A DNA stretch of 22,091 nt from Goniomonas avonlea (taxonomy: Eukaryota > Cryptophyceae > Goniomonadida > Goniomonadaceae). Positions 1-8,916 of this stretch are shown in pieces. The translations under genes and the position numbers were made by a program. Where the stretch lies: assembly GCA_003573635.1 (NCBI GenBank), contig QUTJ01031818.1, positions 1 to 22,091 on the forward strand. Direction: 5' to 3'. A model generated the notes under the pieces. The model was not told where the DNA came from. It ran no database searches and worked only from the letters and a program-made list of their open reading frames with translations. How positions within the stretch are numbered: position 1 is the first letter of the stretch; each line of letters starts with the position of its first letter.

Positions 1-57
1 CGTACGCTTCAGCAGTGGCAGAGAGAGCACGGGTACGTACGCTTCAGCAGCGGCAGG
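1..57. repeat. 35-bp-period duplication at the window's left edge
   Basis: CGTACGCTTCAGCAG-GGCAG occurs at 1-20 and again at 36-55, with one base different. The second copy covers the end of myosin exon 31 and its GTACGT donor, so the duplication repeats an exon-intron junction. The array may continue outside the window. Confidence 0.6.
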
Positions 58-3000
58 GCCAGACCCAACAAAGCAGCCGTGCGCGACAGCGGTGGCAAGC
101 GCCTCCATCAACTTGCTCTGCTCCTCGAAACGCTTGAGCGCTGCCTTGGCCTTGTCCAGCTGGTGCCGTGTGAGCCAAGCCAGGCACAGCGACGCTAGAC
201 GTGTGCGAAGCGTTGGACTGCAAGGGATGCGGAGGAGACGGTTGTGCTGCGAGGGCGAGGACAGGGAGCAGCGCTAATCACGGCTACTGTGCTGAAAAGC
301 TGAGAGCCAGACCATGGTTGTTGGTAAATGAGAGTAAGAAAACATGGTCATTCGTAAGCGAGAGTTAGAGAACGCGGTCCCTTGTAAGTGCGAGTGAGAA
401 AACTGGAGCAGACCTCAGAGCCTGTGACGTTGAACTCAGCCGCGCGGACAACGGCGTCCTTGAGAAGCTCGTCGTCGTCGTCCTTCACGCCCGAGACAAG
501 ATCCTGCCGACACCTGGGCGGGCACGGCCTGGTGTGGGTGCCCAACGATGTGGCATGTTGACGACAAGTCAAACAGCAACAACAAGAGCAGAGACAACAA
601 AACAGGCTGCAAGGGTGAGAGTGAGTCAAAACTGACCGAATAGCTTCGCGAGCATTTCGAACAGCAGTGGTGGCCTTGACTACCACCTGGACGACCAGTC
701 AGCAGCCTGAAGAAAAAGAATTGTCGGCGGTCGCAAACGTACCGGGCCCTCGATGCCAATCTCTTGGCACTGCGCGACGAGAGAGGACATCTCTTCCAAG
801 ACCTTGCTAATATCTTGCTTCAGCGCAGCCTCAAGCTTGGGAAGGATGATCTGCACGGTGGCACGTGAGCAACGACGTCATGACTGCGGCACGACAGCCT
901 GGTGAGCAACGACGTCATGACTGCGGCACGTGTGCAACAACATCATGACTGCGGCATGTGTGCAACATGTGTGCAACGACGTCATGACTGCGGCACGTGT
1001 GCAACGACGTCATGACTGCGGCACGTGTGCAACGACGTCAACGACGTCATGACTGCGGCACGCGTGCAACGACAATCAAGACTGCGGCACGTGTGCAACG
1101 ACACCACTGCGGCACGTGCGTTCGCGCGGCTGAGGCCACGGCGCTTGGAACCACGATATTCAAGTGGGTGGGCCTTGTTGAGCAGGTAGCGACAGGACTG
1201 ACCTTCTCCTCCTTGACGATGCGCAGCACGCGCCGCGCCTGGCCCACCTCGGCAATCTCCCAACTGTACGACTCTCCTTCGGCAATGGCTTTCTCCAAGG
1301 GCGCCTCGGTGCGACCTGCGATGGCTTTCTCTATTGTCTTGCGGAGAGCAAGGAGCTGCTTCTTTAACTTTCGCGCAAGGAGACCCTTGTGTGCCGACTG
1401 TCGCGTCCTTGTTACACATGAACAGAACACAAACGCTTTGAGTCACAACGATATGGTGGAAACCAGAGGCATCAACGGCGGGGCAACAGCATACCAAGAA
1501 CTTGGCAGCAGCGTTCGACAGCTTGGTGATGTACAAGATCTCCAAACCCATGTGTTGCTTCATCCTGCAACAGCATGAGTCTGTGAGTACAACACACACA
1601 AAGCTCGATGATATGGCAGCGCAATTGGTTGTCACTGCCATTAATAAATCCACTCGCCTGTAAAACACCATTGTTTTGCCAATCTGTACCACTTCATCGT
1701 TCAGGTTCACCTCCGTTAAAATTTTGGAAACGCGATCTCGTTTGTTCGGAGCCTGGATCTGCGCCAGAGTTAGCAAACGAGCCCAGGCACAATGTTGGCA
1801 CCACATTGATAAGGGAAAAGATCGTGAAGGTCGCGCTGGACAGGAGGAAGAAGCAGGAGGTTACCTTTGGGCAAATGATGCCATATTTTGCGATAAAGTC
1901 TTCGAAGGTCATGTTGTACGGGTACCCCCGCTGGCGAATGTCAACGGCCTCGAACACGCCCGAGTACCGCAGCTGCTGCAGCGCAAGCACGTTGTCGAAC
2001 TTCCCAGGCACCTTCTCACTGTTGGGCTGCGGAAATATGTGAACCACTGCCGCGACATCCATGCGACAACACTGCGGCAGGGCAAGGGCTGAGGGTCGAA
2101 CTCCCTCCAAGGGCGGATATTCAAATGTCAAAGAAAGTAAAGTTGTGCTGTGCTACCTTAATACAGCGAACATAATGTGGGCGAGTGCGTGCGAGCGTCG
2201 CCATGAGGTCTGACAGTTGCTCGCGGAACTGAGAGCCGAGGGACTGCTTCTTTGTTTTGCCGTCAATCTCTTTGGCCTGGAAGCAGGCTTGCACAAGAGG
2301 AACCGAGCTTTTCTGAGGACACAGGTCAGAATAAATAGCCCAACTCGGCCACAGGGACCAGCAGGTGCAACAAACCCAGCAGAGGGACAAGAGAACTGAG
2401 ACACCTAATCTTGGAAATGGATCGCGACAACGCAGCATCGGTCCTTGGGGAACAAAGCAACAGCGAAGAACCAGCATGACTTGCAGCAGGTCCTTTTGGC
2501 AATTCATTATCACGCACCACCATGACTTCAAGCAAGTCAGCCATGAGAACGTCCTTGTTCTTTTCATAAAAGCCGGTGGTGCTGTAGCACACGTCGCCGG
2601 CGTAATGCAGGATGTGCAACGCGCTGCGGTCCTTCATGTCTGGCTTGTACTTGGGGTGGCTCCCGTGCTGCGTGTGCGCCTTGGCACAGAACGTTTCGTC
2701 GGACCCCTGTCGCATAAGTCAATCAAAATGGCGCCTTTGCCCTTTAGGATGGCACCAGGTGGCCCGGCCCCATCTGGACTCGCGAACACAAGGAAACAGC
2801 ATCAAAAGTAACTCCGAGAGATGAAGAAAAGAATCAACAGAATACCCGAGGCATGCGCAGCTCTTCGTCAAGCATTGACAGGATGCCTTGCGGCTTTTGC
2901 TCGATCAGAGACAGCACCAGCTCGTTGTCCGCAAAGTCGATCTTCTCGAACGCGATGCCCTCTCTCTCGTACAGCTGCCGACCCACGTCACAAATTGAAC

Positions 3001-6000
3001 GAGATACACTCTCCATGGTCGGACAATTGATTTTGCAAGTCTTGCCTCTCATCTTTAGGGTGCGATTGTTGTCATATCTCACGCAAAATTTACCATTGAG
3101 AAATTTTCAGAAGAAGCAAAGCACTGAGAAATAGGGAATAGGAAGGCAACGCACGGCCTCCTCCATCTTGAAAGTGTGCTGGACGAAGTGCTGCTGCAGC
3201 TTCTCGTTGGTGTAGTTGATGCAGAACTGCTCGAAGGAGTTGACTTGGAAGATTTCAAACCCAAAGATGTCAAGGACGCCTGCAGGGGAGGGTGAGCGCC
3301 CACGCCATGCAAGAGGCGGCCCGGAGCCACTGCCCCCTCAACGCACCACCATTCTTCGCCAGAGTATCCGCAAGTCACACCTTGCGGTGTAACTTCTCAA
3401 ACAAGCACTCTCAAGACGAAAAAACTAGCAGCGAAAGGTTGACAGCAGCGAAAGGTTGAGGCCCCAAGGTTGAGGCCCCAAGGTTGAGGCCCCAAGGTTG
3501 AGGCCCCATGGTACGTTCAGGGAACACCACGGAGTCTTGCGTCGGCGGCGCAAGTTGTCTTACCAATGATGCCAAGACCTCCAGCGCGGCGGTCCTTATC
3601 GCCGACTGCAATCGCAGCGTTGATCTGCGACACAAGCCAGTTGAAGAGGCGCTCCATCAACGCCTGCAGTTTCAGGTAAATATTTCCACTGGACTAGTCA
3701 CACACTGATGTCACAACAACGCTCGGGAACTCAGTTGATTCATTGCACTGGTGATCCATTGGATTGGGAACTCGCTGATCCATTGGATTGGGAACTCGCT
3801 GATCCATTGGATTGGGAACTCGCTGATCCATTGGATTGGGAACTCGCTGATCCATTGGATTGGGAACTCGCTGATCCATTGGATTGGGAACTCGCTGATC
3901 CATTGGATTGGGAACTCGCTGATCCATTGCATCGGACGGAGTGCAGAGTCCGAACACGTATGGTTTTCTTCAGGGAGCGGCGCACAGCAGCGCACCTGGG
4001 CCAGGGAGTTGCGCGCAAAGTCAGCGGCGTCCGGTGCCAGAGGGACAATCATCGTCTCGCCTCGCACAACCATCTTACGCTCTGTCACAGATTTCTGCGG
4101 TTACAAGTTTCAGCTCATATTCGACATGTGCGAGGGGAACATGTTTTTTCAAGACAAGGCAGGGGACCTGCAAAGTGGCGGGGTCGACTTGCAGCAAGTG
4201 GGCAGCGTCGGCGATGCCTGAGCCAAGAGGCTTGGACCCCGGAGGACTGGAGTCAGTCGGCGCGAAGGCGACGTTGGTCAAGTGCAGCACTGCCGCGACC
4301 ACAGCCATCACTTGCTCCTGCTTCTCTTTGTCCACACCAAGTTCCCTGCACGCACTTGAGCTGCCACACTAGGTGCGATCGCTTGACATCAGCAGTATTG
4401 TTCGCTGTTCCGGGGTGACATCACACCCTCCCACCGACAATGCTGTCCAAGCGTGATCCTGGACACGGCCCCCGGAAACATACCCGAAAGCCTTTCGCAG
4501 CTCGGCGTAGTCTTGCGCGTCATCGACTCCCTCAATCTCCAAGCACCCGCCCTCTGACAGCACTCTGTAGTCCGCCGCAGAACCAGGTTTGAGACGCAAA
4601 GCTTGGAGGAAGGATGGGTCAGCGCCGGAGAGCAGGTTGTAGAAGATGTGGTAGTTCCGCTCACCGGGGGTCTGTTGTCGAGAGAGTGTAACTATCGCTT
4701 TCATTGTTGGAATCCCACACTGGCAGTTGTTGCTCGCTCACCATCGCTCTCTCAAGTTGTGCACCATGTGCGAGATGTGCAAGGGCTGTCACGGAGCGGC
4801 ACAAGCGCACGTACCACATGCACCACACGGGACTTCTCGAGCAGATAGTTCAGGATTCGCGAACCGCAGATGCCACCGTTTGTGACGCTCATGATGACCT
4901 CAATCTGCCACCGTCAGTTAGACAGCCTCGTTCATGTCTAGGCCACCACAGCTCAGACGCGAATGCCACGGTGACACAGGCACGATGCTGGCGAGGACTT
5001 CTGAGCAAGCCGAGGGAAAAAGCGCACCCATTTCCCGAAGCGAGAGGAGTTGTTGTTTCGCAGAGTCTTGGCGTTTCCGAAAGCCTCCAGAATTGGATTG
5101 GCCAAGAGAATTCGCTGCTCGACGCCTGTGGTAGAGCCCGCGACCTGCAGCCACAACAGTTAGCCACGGCCACGACACAGCGCTGTCTCTGTTCACAGAA
5201 CATGTGTGGACTTAGGCGGGCACTGCCACCGCCAGCCAGTGCCGAGGCGGACGGAAGTGTGTGCTGGCTGAGCGGACAGCTCTCACCTCTGCGAGGTACT
5301 GCAGCACGAGCTTTGTGGCCTCCGTCTTGCCGGCACCACTCTCGCCACTGATGAGGCAGGACTGATCCCTGGGCAAGAGAGTGAGCAAAGTGAGCAGGCA
5401 CCCAGCGCAACAGAGACGCCGCAGCATTGCCGCGCCCAGCAACAGCGAAATATGCCAATATTCCAACCATCACGTGGGGAACCGCACAGTGTGCAACCCC
5501 CTGCATGCACCCGCAATGTTTCCACAGCAATGTCAGCGCAGGCAGTGACAGTCGCGCAGGCAAGGCCCAGTCACAGAAGCACAGTGACAGGAGGACCGTG
5601 CCAGTAGGATAGTCAAGGCACAGAGGAGCGCAGGGAGATGGCGCACTTCTGGGAGCCAGTGGAGTTGACGAGGCCGTGGTACGCTTCATCAGCCACAAGG
5701 AAAATATGTGGAGCCATTTTCGCGCCACCGCGAGTCCTATTGTGGCGGAGGGTCAGAGGGCAATCTCAAACAGGTCCAGTCAACGTCAAGGTCCAGTCAA
5801 GGTCAAAAAATAAAGACGCACCGGTAGGAGTCCATAATCGACGGCGTGTACATCATCAGCTTCTCAAACGGATTCACACTGATCAAGATGTTGCCAATTC
5901 CGGTGTAGATAGCTTGCTCCTGCCAGCACGGTCACATGCTTTCCGAGAGAGTAAAATCAATATTGAAACAGAAAACCAGGGGGGGGGAGCCGAATCGCCC

Positions 6001-8661
6001 CCCGGCGGCGACACGCATCACTTGCTAATGTCAGCGACAGCCGTCACTTCTTCGGACGGCCAGCGACAAGCATCACACTTGAGAGCGCACATGAAAGCGT
6101 TTGCAGATGTGGTGCATGATCAGCGCCTCGGACGGGTCGGTCAACTCCACCAGGTCGTCCGTGCGGCGAATCAGCGAGAGCTGCCACAGCAGTCAAAGTC
6201 ACGCACGCACGGCGGCAGAGATGCAATACCTTGGTGAGGGGCCACATATTTTTGGAGTCAATCTCTTTTGTTTGCCCGTTGACTTCTACTATAGTCTTGG
6301 GCAGGGACTTGCCGCCCTTGACGATGTGCGCCTGCACGTACCCCTCCTGGGGGTCTTTGATCCAGACCTGCGGGCGCACGTTGGTGGCGAGTTAAAGGGC
6401 GACGACATGCTCTCACCCATTGGCCATCGTCGTCGAGGTCGTCCGCGCCAAGACACTCCGGCTTGTCCCAAGTCGTCTCTCCGGTCCTTGTGTTTCGGTA
6501 GAACGGCACGCCTGACGAAACATCATCTCAAACGAATAGGCAATAGGCAATGTGCACCAAGCCGTAATTGACACAGGAGGGCCCTGTCAGCAACATTTGA
6601 CACATGAGGGCCTTGCCATCAACATTTGCCACAAGAGGGCGTGTAAGCAACATATGGAGCCAAGAGTCCGCAACAGGGCACACAGAGCACATACCTTCAG
6701 GGGTAACCGACGTAACCCAGTCGTCCTTTTCTTCTCGCGGCGGAGGCGGCGCCTTGGGTGCCTGGGCGTGCAAGTAAACAATTAGAGAATAGCACAAGAC
6801 ACGTTCAAATCCGGGGCGTCGGAACAAACAAGGACGGGCGGATGAGCCAGGAAAATCGTTGAGAAGCCTTGACAGCGCATTTTACAGAGCTGGTGGTCGC
6901 AGAAGCACAGGGTGACGGGAGGTAGGGCCTACCGCAGGTTTTTGTGGCGGCTTGACGGCAGGCTTGGGAGGAGAGGGCGCCGTGGTAGCAGGCGCAGGCG
7001 GGGCCGGGGGGTCGTCCTCCGGCACAAACGTCACAGGCACTGGGAGCCTGCCCGAGTTGCGAGGGCGTTCTTTGCCCCAGGAGGTGACTTTGGGGTCCGG
7101 TTTCTTGGGCTGGGGACACACGGGTTGGTGGACACTAGCGAGACAGGGGTGGGAATCCAGAGATGCTTCGGCGGACACCCTAGGCCCAAGCATATTGCGG
7201 GTTGCGCATCTTCATGTCTCATCGATGCCCGTCACCAGAGCGTGAGGTTTGGACGTGAGTGTCGACTGACTCACCTCAGGTTTGGGGGCCGGCGGGTCTG
7301 GCGGAGGAGGAGCAGCCTTGGCAGCCTTGGCCGCTGCTATTCTCGCAAACATGGGAGCGGGCGTGGGCGTGTCTTCAGGCTGTGCGGCCGGCGGGCTGCA
7401 GGCACCCGAATGAATGAAAAGCGAGAGATGGCGCACAGAGGGTCGGATACACGGCAACCCAGACTCAAGTAGATGCATCAGGTGACACACCGTGCTCCGG
7501 TTGCCCGAAGTTTGATGCCTTGCTTGATGGCGTCCATCATGTCCATGCCTGAGGCGGCCGGTGGAGGCTTGGGGGCTGCAACAGGCTGCGAACAGTCAGG
7601 CACGTTTCACAACTGCAATTTGTTCGCAATAGTTCGTTATCCTTCGACAGTCAATCAGTTTGGGATGCTGCATTACCTTAGGGGCAGGTGCCGCAGCTAC
7701 AGAGGGCCTTGCGCCCGTCGGGGCGCCCTTTGGTGGAGGTGGAGGTCCGCCTAGAAAAACGAACGATTACAGTAGGTCGACCAGACAACCCACGAAAGAT
7801 CTTACTGGGAGCAGATGTCGCTTTTGACAAGGCAGCCTGCGCACGCGAAACAAGCGCAAGGAAGTCCGTTGCTCCAGCTTCAGTCTCCATGCCAATGCCG
7901 TGCACTTGGTCGCCCTGCTCCCACTCGATCCAATCGGGGGCAGAGGCTTCGACCTGATCAGCATGAGCATCGGGACAAGTAGACGCTGACAGACCTTTGT
8001 CTGCGCATCTAAGTCCACATCAAAGACCGTTTCTCCTCCTGTGGTGCCAACAGCTCGGAAAGTGAGACCTGCCCCTGCCTTGTAGACGTACAAGCAGACA
8101 TCGCCGGCGCCCCCGAGCGGCGACCAAGCAGCAGCCTGGAGAATGTTCAAAGAGACAATAGGAAAAGGTCCTCCTGCAACAATTCCGTCGGAAGTGGCTG
8201 TCTTGCTCCAATCTTGAGAGTTTGCCACCGCGCTCGGCGCACTGGGAGGACCTGCGACTTTCGGAGGAGGAGGAGTGGCTTTCGGTGGGGGAGGAGCAGC
8301 CTTTGACAAAGAAGCTTTGGCAGTGGTGATAACCTGAACGAAACTGTCTGCACTGGGCTGGGAGGCAAAACTAAACCCGAAAACCGATGGGCCGTCTGTC
8401 CATTCAACCCATTGGGGCCCAGTGCCTTCAACCACCACCGCAGAGTTCAAATCCACATCCCAGACCTGCGATATGTTGATCCAAAGCCCACAAGACACAG
8501 ATGCGTACTAAATTGCGGGCAGCATCCTCCGCTACACAGCGGTAGACTCCGGTGTCTTCGTACAGATACACAACCAGGTCGCACATAGATCCAAGCGGAG
8601 ACCAGTCAGACCCTTTCAAAGCGTTTGCATTGACCTCTTTCGCTTCAAAAATGAGAGACAT
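1..8661 (-). CDS. Myosin heavy chain with N-terminal EVH1-EVH1-WH2-WW module (3' end outside window)
   Basis: An actin-based motor protein, spliced from 31 visible exons, 1405 codons in one continuous frame. Exons, 5' to 3': 8661-8509, 8465-7995, 7953-7806, 7750-7677, 7585-7491, 7395-7275, 7109-6933, 6761-6695, 6511-6417, 6367-6230, 6180-6091, 5919-5822, 5736-5647, 5368-5287, 5144-5028, 4904-4815, 4671-4484, 4360-4168, 4094-3996, 3663-3564, 3279-3155, 2974-2846, 2706-2518, 2312-2157, 2026-1865, 1758-1658, 1564-1495, 1397-1203, 850-743, 503-414, 246-41. Every junction keeps phase, which strongly supports the model. The start is the ATG at 8661: an in-frame TGA lies 30 nt upstream, and the first EVH1 domain begins at once. 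The motor is complete, with P-loop, both switches and converter. The tail continues past position 1; exon 31 ends at a GTACGT donor or reads to the edge. The myosin class is not assigned. A separate WASP-like gene upstream is unlikely, because the linking introns are only 41-183 nt. Confidence 0.93.
313..402. repeat. 30-bp imperfect tandem repeat x3 in myosin intron 30
   Basis: Units at 313-342, 343-372 and 373-402 share the frame CATGGT...GTAAG.GAGAGT.AGAA. They are diverged, so an older array. It lies wholly in intron 247-413. Confidence 0.75.
861..1120. repeat. 28-bp minisatellite, about 8-9 imperfect copies, in myosin intron 28
   Basis: The unit begins GCACGTGTGCAACGACGTCA and ends TGACTGCG. 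Copies vary in length and sequence. Each intact unit holds two palindromic sites: CACGTG (E-box-like) and GACGTC (CRE/bZIP-like). The array fills most of the 352-nt intron 851-1202, the longest in the gene. Confidence 0.85.
1565..1657 (-). other. GC-AG intron 26 of the myosin gene
   Basis: The donor reads AG|GCGAGT and the acceptor TTGCAG|G. Using GC keeps the frame from VFYR into the helical neck ([15 protein letters not shown]). The nearest GT, three bases on, shifts the frame into sequence unlike a myosin neck. It is the only non-GT donor among 73 modelled introns. Confidence 0.7.
3428..3507. repeat. 14-bp minisatellite, four perfect units plus two variants, in myosin intron 20
   Basis: AAGGTTGAGGCCCC is repeated exactly at 3452-3465, 3466-3479, 3480-3493 and 3494-3507. 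Two related units (CAGCGAAAGGTTGA type) precede it at 3428-3459. The array lies in intron 3280-3563. Confidence 0.88.
3753..3929. repeat. 24-bp minisatellite, seven identical copies plus a partial, in myosin intron 19
   Basis: The unit, starting GATCCATTGGATTGGGAACT and ending CGCT, runs without a mismatch from 3753 to 3920. A partial eighth copy reaches 3929. Perfect identity points to recent expansion or homogenisation. The unit has no stop in several frames, so it creates long open frames on both strands that are not genes. It sits in the 332-nt intron 3664-3995. Confidence 0.93.
6230..6367 (-). other. Myosin N-terminal SH3-like domain (exon 10)
   Basis: Exon 10 encodes 46 residues starting [17 protein letters not shown] and ending NMWPLTK. 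VW-x-x-D-x(3)-G-Y/W-x-x-A is the hallmark of the small beta barrel before the motor in many myosins. It sits between the WW domain and the motor, as expected. Confidence 0.85.
6453..6722 (-). other. WW domain split over exons 8 and 9, residues 427-455
   Basis: The spliced sequence has W428, then TPEG, FYRN (439-442), T445, T448, W450 and P453. This is the standard WW layout: first Trp, E/D-G, aromatic pair plus N, T-x-x-T-x-W-x-x-P. WW domains bind proline-rich peptides. The 183-nt intron 6512-6694, which carries a 29-bp tandem repeat, cuts the domain at the glycine codon. N-terminal WW domains occur in some protist myosins, so this part has precedent. Confidence 0.88.
6577..6663. repeat. 29-bp imperfect tandem repeat x3 in myosin intron 8
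   Basis: Units at 6577-6605, 6606-6634 and 6635-6663 each begin GAGGGC and carry CAACAT near the middle. The array lies in intron 6512-6694, which splits the WW domain. Confidence 0.8.
6933..7395 (-). other. Proline/alanine-rich linker between WH2 and WW (exons 6 and 7)
   Basis: Exons 6 (7395-7275) and 7 (7109-6933) encode about 100 residues rich in Pro, Ala and Lys, including [29 protein letters not shown] and AVKPPQKPA. Further short runs lie in exon 4 (GPPPPPKG) and exon 8 (APPPPRE). Such runs are candidate ligands for profilin, SH3, EVH1 or WW domains. They might bind the protein's own EVH1/WW domains in an autoinhibited state, which is inference. Confidence 0.7.
7496..7546 (-). other. 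WH2 (WASP homology 2) actin-binding motif, residues 296-312
   Basis: The motif reads [17 protein letters not shown]. It fits the WH2 pattern of an amphipathic helix (hydrophobic-x-x-I-x-x-G) followed by L-K/R-x-T/V, here LRAT. WH2 motifs bind monomeric actin in WASP, WIP and Spire. It is flanked by proline-rich sequence (APKPPPAAS before, [14 protein letters not shown] after), as in WASP-family proteins where polyproline delivers profilin-actin to WH2. It lies at the end of exon 5 (7585-7491). Confidence 0.75.
7822..8171 (-). other. EVH1 (WH1) domain 2 of the myosin, residues about 150-252
   Basis: A second EVH1 copy follows a proline-rich linker (residues 108-125, with two PPPPK runs). It repeats the landmarks of copy 1: WSPLGG at 165-170, [17 protein letters not shown] (compare NLVWDVDLN in copy 1), then [15 protein letters not shown] at 216-230 and the helix [16 protein letters not shown]. 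The two copies clearly arose by tandem duplication and have diverged widely. In copy 2 the aromatic at the VASP F79 position is methionine (M230), so ligand preference may differ. A 41-nt intron (7954-7994) interrupts it. Confidence 0.8.
8307..8661 (-). other. EVH1 (WH1) domain 1 of the myosin, residues 1-104
   Basis: EVH1 domains bind proline-rich ligands in actin regulators such as Ena/VASP, Homer and WASP. Seen here: a W-x-P-x-G turn at W20, P22 and G24, as in the VASP KRWLPAG segment. Beta strands follow ([19 protein letters not shown]), then the signature [12 protein letters not shown] at 73-84, equivalent to VASP W-x-D-x(3)-VWGLNF, and a closing helix ([16 protein letters not shown]). 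A 43-nt intron (8466-8508) splits the domain. The aromatic residue at the VASP F79 position is kept (F84). The VASP Y16 equivalent is not obvious. The assignment rests on pattern memory and on agreement with the second copy. Confidence 0.8.
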
Positions 8662-8870
8662 ATTGAATCTCAAGACCCCTACGCCGCCTGGTCAGGTCAG
8701 CAAAAAGGTCGACAAGGATTCTCGGCTTCGAGGCAGCCTGAAAAAAAGCGATAGGAGGTCCTCGTTAGTCGAAGTTTAATTACCGTTGAATCATTAACTT
8801 TCTTCGCAAAGGGAGCACTAGCTAGTAGTACTAGCTGCCTACGGTACCGGTGTGACCGCACTCTGGCGGG
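8662..8870. promoter_or_regulatory. Head-to-head intergenic region, presumed bidirectional promoter
   Basis: Only 209 bp separate the myosin ATG (8661, minus) from the modelled ATG of the CABIN1-like gene (8871, plus). Both promoters and 5' UTRs must lie here or overlap. It contains a 17-bp palindrome at 8820-8836 (AGCTAGTA-G-TACTAGCT) and an AT-richer stretch at 8774-8805. No clear TATA box is seen. The palindrome could bind a dimeric factor, which is inference. Confidence 0.55.
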
Positions 8871-8916
8871 ATGGTGAGCTCGTTGCCCTCATTTTTTACC
8901 TCTGACAACTTCACAG
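8871..8916 (+). other. ATG-only coding exon 1 and 43-nt intron 1 of the CABIN1-like gene
   Basis: The start codon at 8871-8873 is directly followed by a GTGAGC donor. The acceptor TTCACAG ends at 8916 and exon 2 opens SARFAGLTDNESEIE. Spliced, the N-terminus resembles human MIRIAALNAS and plant MFSIAAIND starts. Exon 2 has no in-frame ATG of its own, so the start codon must come from upstream. Confidence 0.6.

Larger units (their letters stand above)
41..1564 (-). other. Myosin neck and start of tail (exons 27-31)
   Basis: After the converter comes one IQ-like motif at residues 1205-1215 ([11 protein letters not shown]). The usual Gln is Leu, but K, G and R are in place, so binding of a calmodulin-type light chain is plausible. 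Helical segments follow: [66 protein letters not shown], and [21 protein letters not shown]. The spacing resembles the short repeated helical units in tails of several protist myosins. It does not look like a long heptad coiled coil. No cargo domain is seen before the window ends. Confidence 0.75.
1658..6180 (-). other. Myosin motor domain (exons 11-26), residues about 514-1183
   Basis: A complete ATP-driven actin motor. In order: [18 protein letters not shown] entry, then [12 protein letters not shown]. The P-loop GESGAGKT is at 614-621 (DNA 5323-5346). Switch [10 protein letters not shown] is at 663-671 (5031-5057). [14 protein letters not shown] follows, and switch II DIFGFE is at 899-904 (3254-3271). 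Then come [46 protein letters not shown], the actin-binding RPHYVRCIK, the SH1/SH2 helix with [10 protein letters not shown], and the converter with IGKTMVFYR. All nucleotide-contacting motifs are canonical, so it should be an active ATPase. The TEDS position, 16 residues before NSLAQ, is Glu (VRGETM), as in myosins not switched on by heavy-chain phosphorylation at that site. Confidence 0.95.

Noticed and set aside
861-1120. Possible CRISPR-like array
   Set aside because: Units are contiguous, with no unique spacers, lie inside a eukaryotic intron, and vary in length.
3694-4418. Long open frames on both strands with octapeptide repeats
   Set aside because: They arise from the stop-free 24-bp minisatellite inside myosin intron 3664-3995 and run across real exons in wrong frames.
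6933-8661. A separate WASP-like gene upstream of the myosin
   Set aside because: Codon phase is kept through all introns into the WW and motor exons. No stop, poly(A) signal or promoter-sized gap is present. RNA evidence would still be the final test.
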